DNA of 64,000 bases from contig NZ_LT607803.1 of NCBI RefSeq assembly GCF_900090195.1, positions 1,736,001 through 1,800,000 on the forward strand, written 5' to 3'. Origin of the DNA: Variovorax sp. HW608. GTDB taxonomy: Bacteria; Pseudomonadota; Gammaproteobacteria; Burkholderiales; Burkholderiaceae_C. The notes under the pieces are model-generated. The model worked only from the letters and a program-made list of their open reading frames with translations, did not search any database and was not told the origin of the DNA. A program made the position numbers and the translations under genes. Positions 1 through 8,039 of the stretch are shown here, piece by piece; the first letter of the stretch is position 1, and the number at the start of each line of letters is the position of its first letter.

Positions 1-886
1 GCTCGCTCGGGTAGGTGCCGTACTCCAGGCAGATGCCGATGTGCACGGCCTGCGGGCATTCCTCGAAGAGCGCGGTCTGGATCGGACCCGTCATCGGGAT
101 GCTGGTCGAGCTGCCGGCGTGCACGTCGGTGAGCTCGCCCCACCACTGCCGCGCGCGCGGCAGCACGCCGTTGTCGAAGCTGGCGAAGATGCGCTCGCCG
201 ACGCCGTAGGGCCCGAGGCCCGTGTGGATGTCGACCGAAGCGATCTCGCGCGCCTGCGTGCCGTAGTCGCGCAGGACGGCACGGAAGCTCCGGTTGCTCC
301 AGGTGGGCGCGCGTCCGCCGAAGAACATGCCGTCCGCATGGGCATGCTGCCCGAGGCCGATGGCGCGCTGCAGTCCACGCTCGCCGTGCTTCCCGCGATA
401 GGCCGCCAGAGTGGCCTCGGCTTCGCGCGACGGGGGCCACGTGGCCGGCAGCAGAGAGTCGTGGATCTCCCCATAGCCCACGTTCACGGGCAGGGGCTTG
501 GCGAAGTCGACGAAGTTGCGGTTGAGGTCGACGTTCTCCTGCGTCACGCGGCGCAGATGCGAAAAGCCGTACGGGTTGATGGCATGGACGTGCAGCACCG
601 CGGTGTCCGCGTGCGCCGGCGGCCCCAGGCGCAGCATGCCGGTCTGGATCGCCGAGCCGCAGAAGCCCTCCACGCCGTGCACGCCGCTGAGCACGACCAG
701 CATCCGGCTGGCGTTTGCCGGGCCGTCGAGCACCACGTCCATCGCCAGGGTCTCGCCTTCGGCGCCCGCGAGGTCCAGCAGGCGGCTGTCGACGGGCAGG
801 CGGCGTGCCGCGGCGGCATCGAGGAATTTCCGCCGCGCCGTGGCGTAGCTGGGGCTGAAGAGATCGAGGGAGGCGGTGTCGTTCAT
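1..886 (-). CDS. DUF2817 (M14-like metallohydrolase) protein, 3' end outside window
   Basis: The gene runs leftward off the window; 295 codons are visible and the C-terminus is missing. The protein resembles DUF2817 proteins, which share the zinc-carboxypeptidase (M14) fold. The visible metal-site motif is HGVEG (His70, Glu73), followed by DLNRNF near residues 120-125 and SVDIHTGLG near 218-224, the usual order of metal and substrate-binding segments in that fold. No signal peptide is apparent, so it is probably cytoplasmic. It lies 17 bp after the amidotransferase gene on the same strand, so the two are probably co-transcribed. The substrate is unknown; amide or peptide hydrolysis is an inference from the fold. 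Confidence 0.8.
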   Translation of the reverse strand, partial: MNDTASLDLFSPSYATARRKFLDAAAARRLPVDSRLLDLAGAEGETLAMDVVLDGPANASRMLVVLSGVHGVEGFCGSAIQTGMLRLGPPAHADTAVLHVHAINPYGFSHLRRVTQENVDLNRNFVDFAKPLPVNVGYGEIHDSLLPATWPPSREAEATLAAYRGKHGERGLQRAIGLGQHAHADGMFFGGRAPTWSNRSFRAVLRDYGTQAREIASVDIHTGLGPYGVGERIFASFDNGVLPRARQWWGELTDVHAGSSTSIPMTGPIQTALFEECPQAVHIGICLEYGTYPSE

Positions 887-903
887 GGTGGTCGGGAAAA
901 GGA

Positions 904-1749
904 TCAGGCGGGGAGCGCGACGGGCGTGCGGCCGGCCGGCTGGCCCAGCCGCTGCAGCCGCTGTAGCTGCCGGGAGCGGCAGGCGGCGCCGAAGGCGCGG
1001 AAGATGGCTTGCGCCAGCGGGCAATCGTCGATGCGCATCTCGGGATGCCACTGCACCGCCAGCGCGAACGAAGGAGCGCCTTCGACGGAGAAGGCTTCGA
1101 CCAGCCCGTCGGGCGCCGTGGCCTCCAGGCGCAGGCCTGCGCCCAGGCGCTCGATGCCCTGGTGATGCAGTGAATTGACCGGCAAACAGTGCTGCGTCAT
1201 GAGGCCGGCCAGCACGCCACCCGGTGCAATGTGGATCTCATGGCTGTCGTCGTACCAGTGCTCGATGGGCCGGTCGTGATCGCCTTCGCGATGGTCGAGC
1301 CTGCCGTCCCGGGTGTGCACGGCAGCGTCCAGCGTGCCGCCCCATGCGACGTTCATCTCCTGGAAGCCGCGGCACACGCCGAGCACCGGCACGCCGGCGG
1401 CGACGAGTCGCGGCAGCAGCGGCAGCACCGTGGCATCGCGGTCGCGGTCGAGCAGCACGCTCTCCGCCAACGCGGCGGCGCCATAGCGTTCGGGCGCGAC
1501 GTTGGAGGGGCTGCCGGTCAGCACGATGCCGTCGATGCCATGGATCAGGCTGTCCGCATCCATGGCCTGCGGCGCTGCAGGCAGCGCGAGGGGCAGGGCG
1601 GCGGCCAGTTCCGACACCGCGCGCACGTAGCCGTGCAGCAGGGCATGTGCCGGGTGCATGTGGCGCTCGATGCGGTCGGCGGCGATCGCCACCAGCGGGC
1701 GGCCTGCGAGGGTGAAAGAGGTGGAATCGGTCATGGTGTTCTGGGCCAT
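904..1749 (-). CDS. gamma-glutamyl-gamma-aminobutyrate hydrolase family glutamine amidotransferase (PuuD-like)
   Basis: Class I glutamine amidotransferase-like hydrolase of about 281 residues, related to PuuD, which removes the glutamyl group from gamma-glutamylated amines. The nucleophile elbow GVCRGFQ (Cys126) and the QWHPEM motif (His235, Glu237) complete the Cys-His-Glu triad; LTGSPSNV near residue 77 is the usual glycine-rich oxyanion segment. The start is uncertain: ATG at 1749 gives five more residues than ATG at 1734, and neither has a strong ribosome binding site. It is divergent from the LysR gene at 1840 and directly upstream of the DUF2817 gene, so the LysR protein is the likely regulator of the pair. 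The actual substrate cannot be read from the sequence. Confidence 0.85.
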   Translation of the reverse strand: MAQNTMTDSTSFTLAGRPLVAIAADRIERHMHPAHALLHGYVRAVSELAAALPLALPAAPQAMDADSLIHGIDGIVLTGSPSNVAPERYGAAALAESVLLDRDRDATVLPLLPRLVAAGVPVLGVCRGFQEMNVAWGGTLDAAVHTRDGRLDHREGDHDRPIEHWYDDSHEIHIAPGGVLAGLMTQHCLPVNSLHHQGIERLGAGLRLEATAPDGLVEAFSVEGAPSFALAVQWHPEMRIDDCPLAQAIFRAFGAACRSRQLQRLQRLGQPAGRTPVALPA

Positions 1750-1839
1750 TGCCGCGAGTCTAGGAATCGGTGACGATTGCGTAAATTGCAACTTTTCTGT
1801 CATCGGCTTGCAATCTGTGCAAGTCAAGGAGGCTTGCCC

Positions 1840-2817
1840 ATGAACACCCGCCAGTTGCGTCACTTCCTTGCCGTGATGGACCTGGGCTCGCTCGCCGCCG
1901 CGGCCGAGGCCGTGCACCTGAGTCCGCCCGCGCTGTCGCGCAGCCTGCGCGCGCTCGAAGACGAATTGCGCGTGCCGCTGTTCGACCGCCAGGATCGGCG
2001 CCTGCGCCCGACGCCCTACGCCATCACCTATGCCGAGCGGGCGCGGCGCATCGTGTTCGACGAGCGCGAGGGCGCTCGCTCGCTGGCGCTCATGCGTTCG
2101 GGCGAACTCGGCTCCCTGTCTTTCGGCATGGGCTCGTCGATCGCCATGACCCTGCTGGGCCCCATGGTGCTCGAGCTGCTGTCTGCGGCGCCCGGCCTGC
2201 GCCTGACCACGCTGGTGCAGAGCACCGATGTCCTGCTCGCCGCGCTGCAACGCGAGGAACTCGACTTCTTCGTGGGCGACGTCCGGGCGGCCGACGCGGA
2301 CAGCAGCGTGTCCGCCGAGCCCGTCTACGACTGCAGCTTCGGATGGTTCGCCAGGCGCGACCATCCGCTGGCCGGCCAGCCGCGCATCGGGATCGACGAG
2401 CTGCGGCGCTTTCCGCTCATCATGTCCGGCTATGCCAACGAGGCGCTGCTTCGCCGCATGGCGCTGCTGTACGGGCTCGCGCTGCCGGTGCAGCAGCACT
2501 TCGCCGCCAGCACGAACGACGTGTCCACGGTGCTGACGCTGCTGACCTCGAGCGATGCGATCGCGCCGTCGACCGATGTGGCGGTGATCTCGGCGCTGCG
2601 CGCCGGAACGCTGGTGCGGCTCGACGTCCAGCCCGCCCTCGACCTGGAACTGACGCTGGGCATCGTCGAGCACACGGGCCGCACGCGGCTGCCGGCGGCC
2701 GAGCGCGCCTTCGAGGTCGTCAGGACGCACTTTGCCGCGGTCAGGGAGGAAGTGGCCGCTCAGCGGTCGCGCGAGCCGGTGCGCGGCCGCGCGCGGGCGC
2801 GCCGCGCGGCTCATTGA
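1840..2817 (+). CDS. LysR family transcriptional regulator
   Basis: 325-residue LysR-type regulator. The N-terminal helix-turn-helix covers about residues 3-60, with the typical LSPPALSRSLRALEDEL segment followed by VPLFDR. The rest is the periplasmic-binding-like effector domain. The ATG at 1840 is chosen because AAGGAGG lies 7 bases upstream. It is transcribed divergently from the amidotransferase/DUF2817 pair, with a gap of about 90 bp that should hold both promoters. By the usual LysR arrangement it probably controls that pair. The C-terminus ends in an Arg/Ala-rich tail that is unlikely to be structured. Confidence 0.9.
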   Translation: MNTRQLRHFLAVMDLGSLAAAAEAVHLSPPALSRSLRALEDELRVPLFDRQDRRLRPTPYAITYAERARRIVFDEREGARSLALMRSGELGSLSFGMGSSIAMTLLGPMVLELLSAAPGLRLTTLVQSTDVLLAALQREELDFFVGDVRAADADSSVSAEPVYDCSFGWFARRDHPLAGQPRIGIDELRRFPLIMSGYANEALLRRMALLYGLALPVQQHFAASTNDVSTVLTLLTSSDAIAPSTDVAVISALRAGTLVRLDVQPALDLELTLGIVEHTGRTRLPAAERAFEVVRTHFAAVREEVAAQRSREPVRGRARARRAAH

Positions 2818-2881
2818 TCTGGTCGACCTCGGCGCGCCAAATGCCTCGAATTTCGGACGCCATCCTTTGAGGCAGTTCGCG

Positions 2882-3176
2882 TGCGTGCGGCCAATCTGGT
2901 CGAGGCGACGCAGGACACCGATGCGTTCGTGCAGCTCTCCGGGGTTCTCAAGCGCGTAGCGTGCAAGCTGTCGAAGGTTCCCAACGACCTGCGTTTGCTC
3001 TCTTCCGGGCCTCAAGCCGGCTTCGGTGACATCCTCCTTCCCACGCGTCAGGCCGGCTCATCGATCATGCCCGGCAAGGTCAACCCGGTCATTCCGGAAC
3101 CGCGTTGCTGATCCCCGAAAATCTCACCCAGCCCATTCGCCTGGTTGCGCGCAGCATTGCGGGATCCACTGCCTGA
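2882..3176 (+). pseudogene. aspA: aspartate ammonia-lyase (aspartase) remnant, internal fragment plus possible C-terminal tail
   Basis: From about 2884 to 3099 one frame reads as the aspartase/fumarase core: [20 protein letters not shown], then [14 protein letters not shown], then the family signature [15 protein letters not shown]. After the signature the reading stops at 3109-3111. A second frame from about 3105 to 3176 reads [16 protein letters not shown] and ends at TGA, which could be the original C-terminal tail brought close by a deletion with frameshift. The N-terminal two thirds of a ~470-residue enzyme are absent. It is therefore a decayed aspA, left between the LysR gene and the dehydratase. 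Assignment of the core fragment is firm; the tail is tentative. Confidence 0.75.
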
Positions 3177-3219
3177 GTGACGTTTTGAATTTGCGTGCAT
3201 CCTTTTCTGGAGAAGCTTG

Positions 3220-4197
3220 ATGACGCTGACTTTCACGCCCGAGGAGGTTGAGTCCGCCCGCGCAATCGTGCGGGCGACCGTTCCTCCCACACCGCAGTAC
3301 GCCTGGCCTCTGCTGCGCGAGCGCCTCGGCATCACGGTGTGGGTCAAGCACGAGAACCACACACCTGCGGGTGCCTTCAAGGTGCGCGGCGGCCTGACGT
3401 ACTTCGATGCGCTCGTGCGGAACGAGCCCAACGTTGCCGGCGTGATTTCCGCGACGCGTGGCAACCACGGGCAATCGGTGGGCTGGGCGGCACGCCGCTA
3501 CGGGATCCCGGCCACCATCGTCGTTCCCCATGGGAACTCGGTGGAGAAGAACGCCGCGATGCGGGCGCTCGGGGTCACGCTGCTGGAGCACGGGGACGAA
3601 TTTCAGTCTGCGCGCGAACACGCCATTGCGTTGGCCGCCGAGCGCGGCCTGCATATGGTTCCCTCCTACCACCGCGAACTGGTGCGCGGGGTGATGACGT
3701 ATTGGCTCGAGTTCTTCGAGAGTTTTGCGCCGGGCGACGAGCCGGATGTCGTCTACGTCCCCATCGGCCTGGGCTCGGGCTTCTGCGCAGCCGCGGCCGC
3801 GCGAGCCTTCACAAGCGCTCACAGCAAGCTCATCGGCGTGGTCTCGGCGCATGCGACGAGTTTTCTCGACTCGTACCGCGCCGGCCGAGTCATTGCTGCC
3901 CCAGTCAGTACCCGGCTGGCCGACGGCATGGCCTGTCGTATCGCCGAGGACGAGGCGCTGCAGGTGATCCTGCGGGAAGCGGAGGACATCGTCGCCGTCT
4001 CGGATGACGAGGTTGCGGAAGCGATGCGTGTGCTCTTCGCGGACACGCACAACGTGGCCGAGGGTGCCGGTGCTGCCGCACTGGCGGCCGCCATGCAGCA
4101 ACGGGAGCGACTGCAAGGCCGATCCGCAGGGGTTGCACTCACCGGCGGCAACGTGGACAGCGACGTTTTTGCCCGCGTACTGACGAATCTCAAGTAA
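3220..4197 (+). CDS. threonine/serine dehydratase-like PLP enzyme
   Basis: 325-residue fold-type II PLP enzyme of the threonine dehydratase/serine racemase group. The PLP lysine is Lys54 in PAGAFKVRGG. SATRGNHGQS near residue 80 is the substrate/carboxylate loop, VPIGLGSGFCAAA near 180 is the phosphate-binding glycine loop, and LTGGNVD near the C-terminus is typical of the family. There is no ACT regulatory domain, so it matches the short catabolic type. ATG 3220 has a GGAG site at 3209-3212; a TTG at 3217 is also in frame. It follows an aspartase remnant and precedes a convergent Bug receptor gene, so deamination of a hydroxy-amino acid such as threonine, serine or 3-hydroxyaspartate is plausible but not decided. 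Confidence 0.88.
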   Translation: MTLTFTPEEVESARAIVRATVPPTPQYAWPLLRERLGITVWVKHENHTPAGAFKVRGGLTYFDALVRNEPNVAGVISATRGNHGQSVGWAARRYGIPATIVVPHGNSVEKNAAMRALGVTLLEHGDEFQSAREHAIALAAERGLHMVPSYHRELVRGVMTYWLEFFESFAPGDEPDVVYVPIGLGSGFCAAAAARAFTSAHSKLIGVVSAHATSFLDSYRAGRVIAAPVSTRLADGMACRIAEDEALQVILREAEDIVAVSDDEVAEAMRVLFADTHNVAEGAGAAALAAAMQQRERLQGRSAGVALTGGNVDSDVFARVLTNLK

Positions 4198-4272
4198 TCC
4201 ATCGGACGGCCACCTTGCAGTCGCCTGGCTTGAACGTGAATCGAAATGCAGCGCAGCCGCCTAAGCGATTCG

Positions 4273-5238
4273 TCATTTCCGGCTGAGACCGAGCACGTCC
4301 AGGATTTCCTTCTCCTGCTTCATCGTCTCGATGGCGAACTTGTGGAAGTCCGCGGAACTCTTGTAGTCCGGTTCCATGTCGTAGCGAGCCAGGGCTTGCT
4401 TGAACTCCGGCTGTTGCATGGCAGTCTTGAACGCATCGTGCAACTTGCTCACGATCGCCGGGCTGGTTCCCCTGGGCGCAACCAGTCCCCAGTAGGAAGT
4501 CTGGGTGATGGGTATCCCCACTTCGCGAAGAGTGGGAGCGTCGGGAAAGCTCGTCATGCGCTTGTCGCCCCAAGTCACGAGTAGCCGCATCTTTCCCTCC
4601 TTGACAAAAGGCGCCCAGGCGGACGTCTCGGCGGCTGAATCAATCTGCGCGCCCAGGAGCGCCTGCATCGTTTCGCCCGTGCCCTTGTACGGGATGTGAT
4701 TCAGCCGGATGCCAGCCTTTCGCGAAATCTGCTCCATCGTCAAGTGATTGGTGGTCGCGACGCCGGGGCTTCCGTAGGTGAGGATGCCGGGCTGCGCTTT
4801 CGCTGCCGCCACGTAGTCAGCCCAGGTCTTGATGGACGACGAGGACGGCACCACGATGCCGAAGGCGTAGCCGGTGAGTCCGATGACGTAAGTCAGGTCC
4901 TTGGCGGGGTCCCACTTGATATCGGCAGTGAAGGGGAGGCGATAGATTCCCAGGGATGCGATGCCCAGGGTGTACCCGTCGTTGGCGGCGCTTTGCAGGA
5001 TCACGCCGGGCAAGGTCCCCCCTGCTCCCGGCTTGTTTTCGATGATGACCGGCTGCTTGAGCGTCCTGGAGACGGCCTCGGCAAGCACACGCATTGGCGC
5101 ATCCGTCGAGCCGCCAGGCGCGAAACCGATGACGATCTTGATGGGGCGCGTCGGATAGGCAACATCAGCGGCGGCCGAAACGCCCAGGGTGGCCGAAGCC
5201 GCGATGGCCGCACATGCGGCGCGACGAGTTCTAAGCAT
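4273..5238 (-). CDS. Bug/TctC family tripartite tricarboxylate transporter substrate-binding protein
   Basis: 321-residue periplasmic solute receptor of the Bug (TctC) family. A signal peptide with Arg-rich start and hydrophobic core ends near the AAADVAYPTRPI segment. YPTRPIKIVIGFAPGGSTD is the family N-terminal motif, and HIPYKGTG near residue 200 and WGLVAPRGTSPAIV near 260 are also typical. ATG 5238 is chosen over ATG 5256 because AAGGAG lies 8 bases upstream of it. No TctA/TctB membrane subunits are nearby, the common situation for Bug proteins in Burkholderiales. The ligand is unknown, probably a carboxylate. It lies 28 bp downstream of the truncated isomerase fragment on the same strand. 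Confidence 0.9.
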   Translation of the reverse strand: MLRTRRAACAAIAASATLGVSAAADVAYPTRPIKIVIGFAPGGSTDAPMRVLAEAVSRTLKQPVIIENKPGAGGTLPGVILQSAANDGYTLGIASLGIYRLPFTADIKWDPAKDLTYVIGLTGYAFGIVVPSSSSIKTWADYVAAAKAQPGILTYGSPGVATTNHLTMEQISRKAGIRLNHIPYKGTGETMQALLGAQIDSAAETSAWAPFVKEGKMRLLVTWGDKRMTSFPDAPTLREVGIPITQTSYWGLVAPRGTSPAIVSKLHDAFKTAMQQPEFKQALARYDMEPDYKSSADFHKFAIETMKQEKEILDVLGLSRK

Positions 5239-5266
5239 GCAGTTTGTCTCCTTCATTGGTTTGCTT

Positions 5267-5512
5267 CTAGGCGCGGGTGGCTTCTTCCTCGACATCCCGC
5301 AACCGGTCTTTGCCGAAGAACATTTCGCTGTCGACGAAGAATGTCGGCGACCCGAAGGCACCCCGACGGAACGCGTCCTCGGTGTTGGCGAGCAGCTTTG
5401 CTTTGACTTCGGGTGTCCGGCTCGCGGCGAGAAGCGCTTGCATGTCGAGTCCCGCCTCTTGAAGTTCGGCGGCGATCACCTCCAGGTCGGTGGCGCGCAC
5501 GGTGTCGGTCAT
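5267..5512 (-). pseudogene. 2-hydroxychromene-2-carboxylate isomerase/DsbA-family protein, C-terminal fragment
   Basis: Only about 75-80 codons remain of a protein normally near 200 residues. The preserved part is the C-terminal end of the thioredoxin-fold HCCA isomerase family: LEVIAAELQEAGLD, then ANTEDAFRRGAFGSPTFFVD, where GSPTFFVD carries the family cis-proline loop, then MFFGKDRL. The N-terminal half, with the active-site serine/cysteine, is missing. Similarity ends near 5490, where the sequence becomes the start of an oppositely oriented HxlR gene. The fragment is very unlikely to be active. Confidence 0.75.
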
Positions 5513-5903
5513 CGGTGACCGGTGGACCTTGCTCGTGCTGAGGGACTGCTTCCTGGGCGTCCGTCGATTCGACGAGTTCCAGGAGCGACTGGACATCTCG
5601 CGTCCCATGCTCGCGGACCGGCTTGGCAAGCTGGTCGACGCGGGCGTTCTCAAGAAGGTGGCCTACCAGGAGTCGCCACCGCGTTACGAGTACAAGCTAA
5701 CGCCAAAAGGCCTGGATTTGCATCCGGTTCTGATGGCCATCGTGCATTGGGGCGACGTGCATATGGCGGGGAAGGCCGGCAGGCCCCTGCTACACCGGCA
5801 CGTCGGATGCGGTCATCTGTTCGACCCGGTCACCGTCTGCTCCGAATGCAACGCGGCGTTGAAGGCAAAGGATGTTGCTGTGGAGCGCGGGCCTGGCGCA
5901 TAG
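5490..5903 (+). CDS. HxlR family transcriptional regulator, 5' end probably clipped
   Basis: Winged-helix HxlR-type regulator, 137 residues from GTG 5490. The family core is intact: VIGDRWTLLVLRDCFLGVRR, then ISRPMLADRLGKLVDAGVL, then PRYEYKLTPKGLDL. The C-terminal tail has C/H residues spaced HVGCGH...CSEC, which resembles a zinc ribbon found in some HxlR proteins. Usual members have roughly ten more residues, including a conserved cysteine, before the ART..VIGDRW segment. Here that part is replaced by sequence antisense to the isomerase fragment. The frame is open further upstream, so an odd N-terminus could be translated, but no good ribosome binding site is visible. It may be functional or a pseudogene. 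Confidence 0.7.
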   Translation: MARTVSVIGDRWTLLVLRDCFLGVRRFDEFQERLDISRPMLADRLGKLVDAGVLKKVAYQESPPRYEYKLTPKGLDLHPVLMAIVHWGDVHMAGKAGRPLLHRHVGCGHLFDPVTVCSECNAALKAKDVAVERGPGA

Positions 5904-5960
5904 GCCGCAAAGACGCCGAACACGGTCGCCACGGTCATGAAAGCCCTGTAAAAAGCGCGC

Positions 5961-6578
5961 ATGTCCTCATCGATCCCCCGGCTTCGCGTGCATGGTCTTC
6001 GCTCCGAGCTCGCGGGACCGTTCGATCTCCATGTCGATGCCGGCGAGTGCGTGGTCCTCATGGGCAAGTCGGGTGCCGGCAAGACCGTGCTGCTGAGACT
6101 GATCGCGGACCTCGATCCGCCCCGGACCGGCGCGGTGGAACTGGACGGCGTCCGCCGCGAAGCGCTGAGCGGGCCGGACTGGCGTCGCCGGGTCATCTAC
6201 CAGCCGGCCGAGCCGGCATGGTGGTCGCCGGTCGTGCGCCAGCACTTCGGCGGTGTCGACATCGGCAAGGTGCAGGCGATGGTCGCCGCACTGGGCCTGC
6301 CGGACGCCATCCTCGACGCCGAGCTCATGCATCTCTCGACAGGCGAGCGCCAGCGGCTGGCATTGATCAGGTCGCTGTCGCGCGGTCCATCGGCGCTGTT
6401 GCTGGACGAGCCGACGGCGTCGCTCGACCAGGCGTCCACCCTGGCCTACGAGGCCTTGCTGCGCCAGGAGACCGCGAGGGGAACCGCAGTCCTTTGGGTG
6501 ACCCACTCGGAGGAGCAGGCCGGGCGCGTCGGGCATCGTCGTCTCACCGTGGCCGATCGGGCCCTGCAGAGCGCATGA
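5961..6578 (+). CDS. fetA: iron export ABC transporter ATP-binding protein FetA (YbbL)
   Basis: 205-residue ABC ATPase. Walker A is GKSGAGKT (residues 35-42), the signature is LSTGERQR, and Walker B is LLLDEPTASLD, followed by the H-loop in WVTHSEEQ. The short length and pairing with a FetB-type permease identify it as FetA, whose known role with FetB in E. coli is iron export and resistance to oxidative stress. The fetB start overlaps its stop (ATGA at 6575-6578), so the two are translationally coupled. The region 5904-5960 before it holds no recognisable gene. Confidence 0.88.
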   Translation: MSSSIPRLRVHGLRSELAGPFDLHVDAGECVVLMGKSGAGKTVLLRLIADLDPPRTGAVELDGVRREALSGPDWRRRVIYQPAEPAWWSPVVRQHFGGVDIGKVQAMVAALGLPDAILDAELMHLSTGERQRLALIRSLSRGPSALLLDEPTASLDQASTLAYEALLRQETARGTAVLWVTHSEEQAGRVGHRRLTVADRALQSA

Positions 6579-7393
6579 ACGTCATCCAGCTGCAATTCAC
6601 CGACATCGCGCTCGCGGCCACGCTGGTGCTCGCGAATGCCATCGCCTCGATGGTCCTGCAGTTGGGCGTGCATCGCCAGGTGCTCTGGGCAGCACTGCGG
6701 ATGGTGGTGCAACTGCTGCTGGTCGGCTACGTGCTCAGGCTGGTGTTCCAGTCCCAGTCGCCTGCCTTCACGGCGCTCGTGGCCGCGGTGATGATGGCCG
6801 CCGCGGCCCGGGAAGTGGCGGTGCGGCCCGAGTGGCGCCTGCGCAAGGGCGGCAACTACGGCATTGCCGCGGCCACCGTGTCGGTGTCGAGCGTGGCGAC
6901 GGTGGTGCTGGCCCTGCTCACCGCGATCCGGCCCGAGCCATGGCACGACCCGCGCTACGCCATTCCGCTGCTGGGCATCGTGCTCGGCAGCGTGCTCAAT
7001 TCCGCGAGTCTGGGGCTCGACAGCTTCTTCGACGGCGTGGCGGTGCGGCGGACGGCGATCGAGGCGCAGCTCGCGCTGGGTGAAACCATCCGCGAGGCGC
7101 TCAGGGAACTGGTGCGGACGTCGATCCGGCGCGGCATCATCCCGATCATCAACCAGATGTCGGCCGCGGGCATCATCACCTTGCCCGGGATCATGACCGG
7201 ACAGTTGCTCGCGGGCATGGATCCGATCGAATCGGCGAAGTACCAGATCCTGCTCTTGCTGTTGCTGACGGGCGCCGGTGCCCTGGCCTCGATCGGCTCG
7301 GTGCTGCTGGCGGCCCGCCTGATCACGGATGAGCGCCAGCGCCTGCGCATGGACAGGCTGGTCCATGCACAGGCGGCCAAACGGCAGGAATGA
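6575..7393 (+). CDS. fetB: iron export ABC transporter permease FetB (YbbM)
   Basis: 272-residue polytopic inner-membrane protein of the UPF0014/FetB family. Several hydrophobic segments are evident from residue 7 onward. The conserved stretches LRMVVQLLLVGYVL near residue 40, IPLLGIVLGSVLNSASLG near 130, and IPIINQMSAAGIITLPGIMT near 190-210 are characteristic of the family. It forms an exporter with FetA. The 220 bp after it, up to the SMR-like gene, contain no gene I recognise. Confidence 0.9.
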   Translation: MNVIQLQFTDIALAATLVLANAIASMVLQLGVHRQVLWAALRMVVQLLLVGYVLRLVFQSQSPAFTALVAAVMMAAAAREVAVRPEWRLRKGGNYGIAAATVSVSSVATVVLALLTAIRPEPWHDPRYAIPLLGIVLGSVLNSASLGLDSFFDGVAVRRTAIEAQLALGETIREALRELVRTSIRRGIIPIINQMSAAGIITLPGIMTGQLLAGMDPIESAKYQILLLLLLTGAGALASIGSVLLAARLITDERQRLRMDRLVHAQAAKRQE

Positions 7394-7613
7394 CCGCGTT
7401 TCACGCGAGCGTAAGATTTCTGGTTCAAGATCGAGCCAGACAGTTCGCAGGCGCTGGTAGAGGGCGCTTCGGCGCCGGTCCTCGGGATCGGTTCCCTCGA
7501 GCCTCGGACTGTCCCCACCGCCGCACCGCCGCGAACCCCTTGCGGCGCGTCATATGATCGGGCGCCGCCGTTCCATGTGGGACGCCATCGGGTGCCGGCC
7601 TTCTTAGCAATCA

Positions 7614-8003
7614 ATGAAAGTCATCGATTTCCTCTGGATCCTCAGCGGCGTGCTGCTGAACGCAGCCGCACAGCTGCTGCTCAAGGCCGGCGCCAACAGC
7701 GTCGGCGAAATCAACATGTCGGCCGGCGCGAACGCGCTCTGGCGCACCGCCATGGGCCTCGCGATGCATCCCGGCATCCTCGGCGGGCTGGCCTGCTATG
7801 GCATCAGCGTGGTCGTGTGGATCGTCGCGCTGTCGCGGGTGGAGGTCAGCATCGCCTACCCGATGCTGTCGATCGGCTACGTCGTCAACGCGCTGCTCGC
7901 ATGGTGGCTGTTCGGCGAGAGCGTCGGCCTGCAGCGCTGGCTGGGCATCGGCGTGATCATCGTCGGCGTGATCCTGGTCGCGCGCAGCGGGCATTCGGCA
8001 TAG
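7614..8003 (+). CDS. SMR/EmrE-like small membrane transporter
   Basis: 129-residue protein with four predicted membrane helices and the EamA/SMR-type sequence pattern: LNAAAQLLLKAGAN in the first helix region, VSIAYPMLSIGYVVNALLAW in the third, and a final GIGVIIVGVILV helix. The YPMLSIGYV segment resembles the ArnE/ArnF and EmrE group. The length fits an SMR protein that works as a dimer. The Glu14-type residue of EmrE is not obvious in helix 1, so a multidrug role should not be assumed; a lipid-carrier or metabolite flippase role is equally possible. It stands alone, convergent with the Bug gene. Confidence 0.75.
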   Translation: MKVIDFLWILSGVLLNAAAQLLLKAGANSVGEINMSAGANALWRTAMGLAMHPGILGGLACYGISVVVWIVALSRVEVSIAYPMLSIGYVVNALLAWWLFGESVGLQRWLGIGVIIVGVILVARSGHSA

Positions 8004-8011
8004 CGCTGCTC

Positions 8012-8027
8012 GGCGGCCGGCGCCGCC
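8012..8027. terminator. GC-rich hairpin between convergent genes
   Basis: GGCGGC and GCCGCC form a perfect 6-bp stem around a 4-base loop in the 36-bp gap between the SMR-like gene and the convergent Bug gene. No T-tract follows on either strand, so it is at best a weak bidirectional terminator. Confidence 0.3.
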
Positions 8028-8039
8028 ACGGACAGCCGG

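Noticed and set aside
904..3015. Long open frames opposite to or upstream of real genes, for example minus 1750-3015, minus 18525-20924 and plus 13834-15321
   Set aside because: High GC with few stop codons makes long shadow frames. Their products are Arg/Ala/His-rich with no family motifs, and they lie opposite clear genes.
5813..5963. Minus-strand frame beginning MRAFYRAFMTVATVFG before fetA
   Set aside because: The start resembles a signal or membrane segment, but the continuation is antisense to the HxlR gene and no family is recognisable. At most it is the start of a lost gene.
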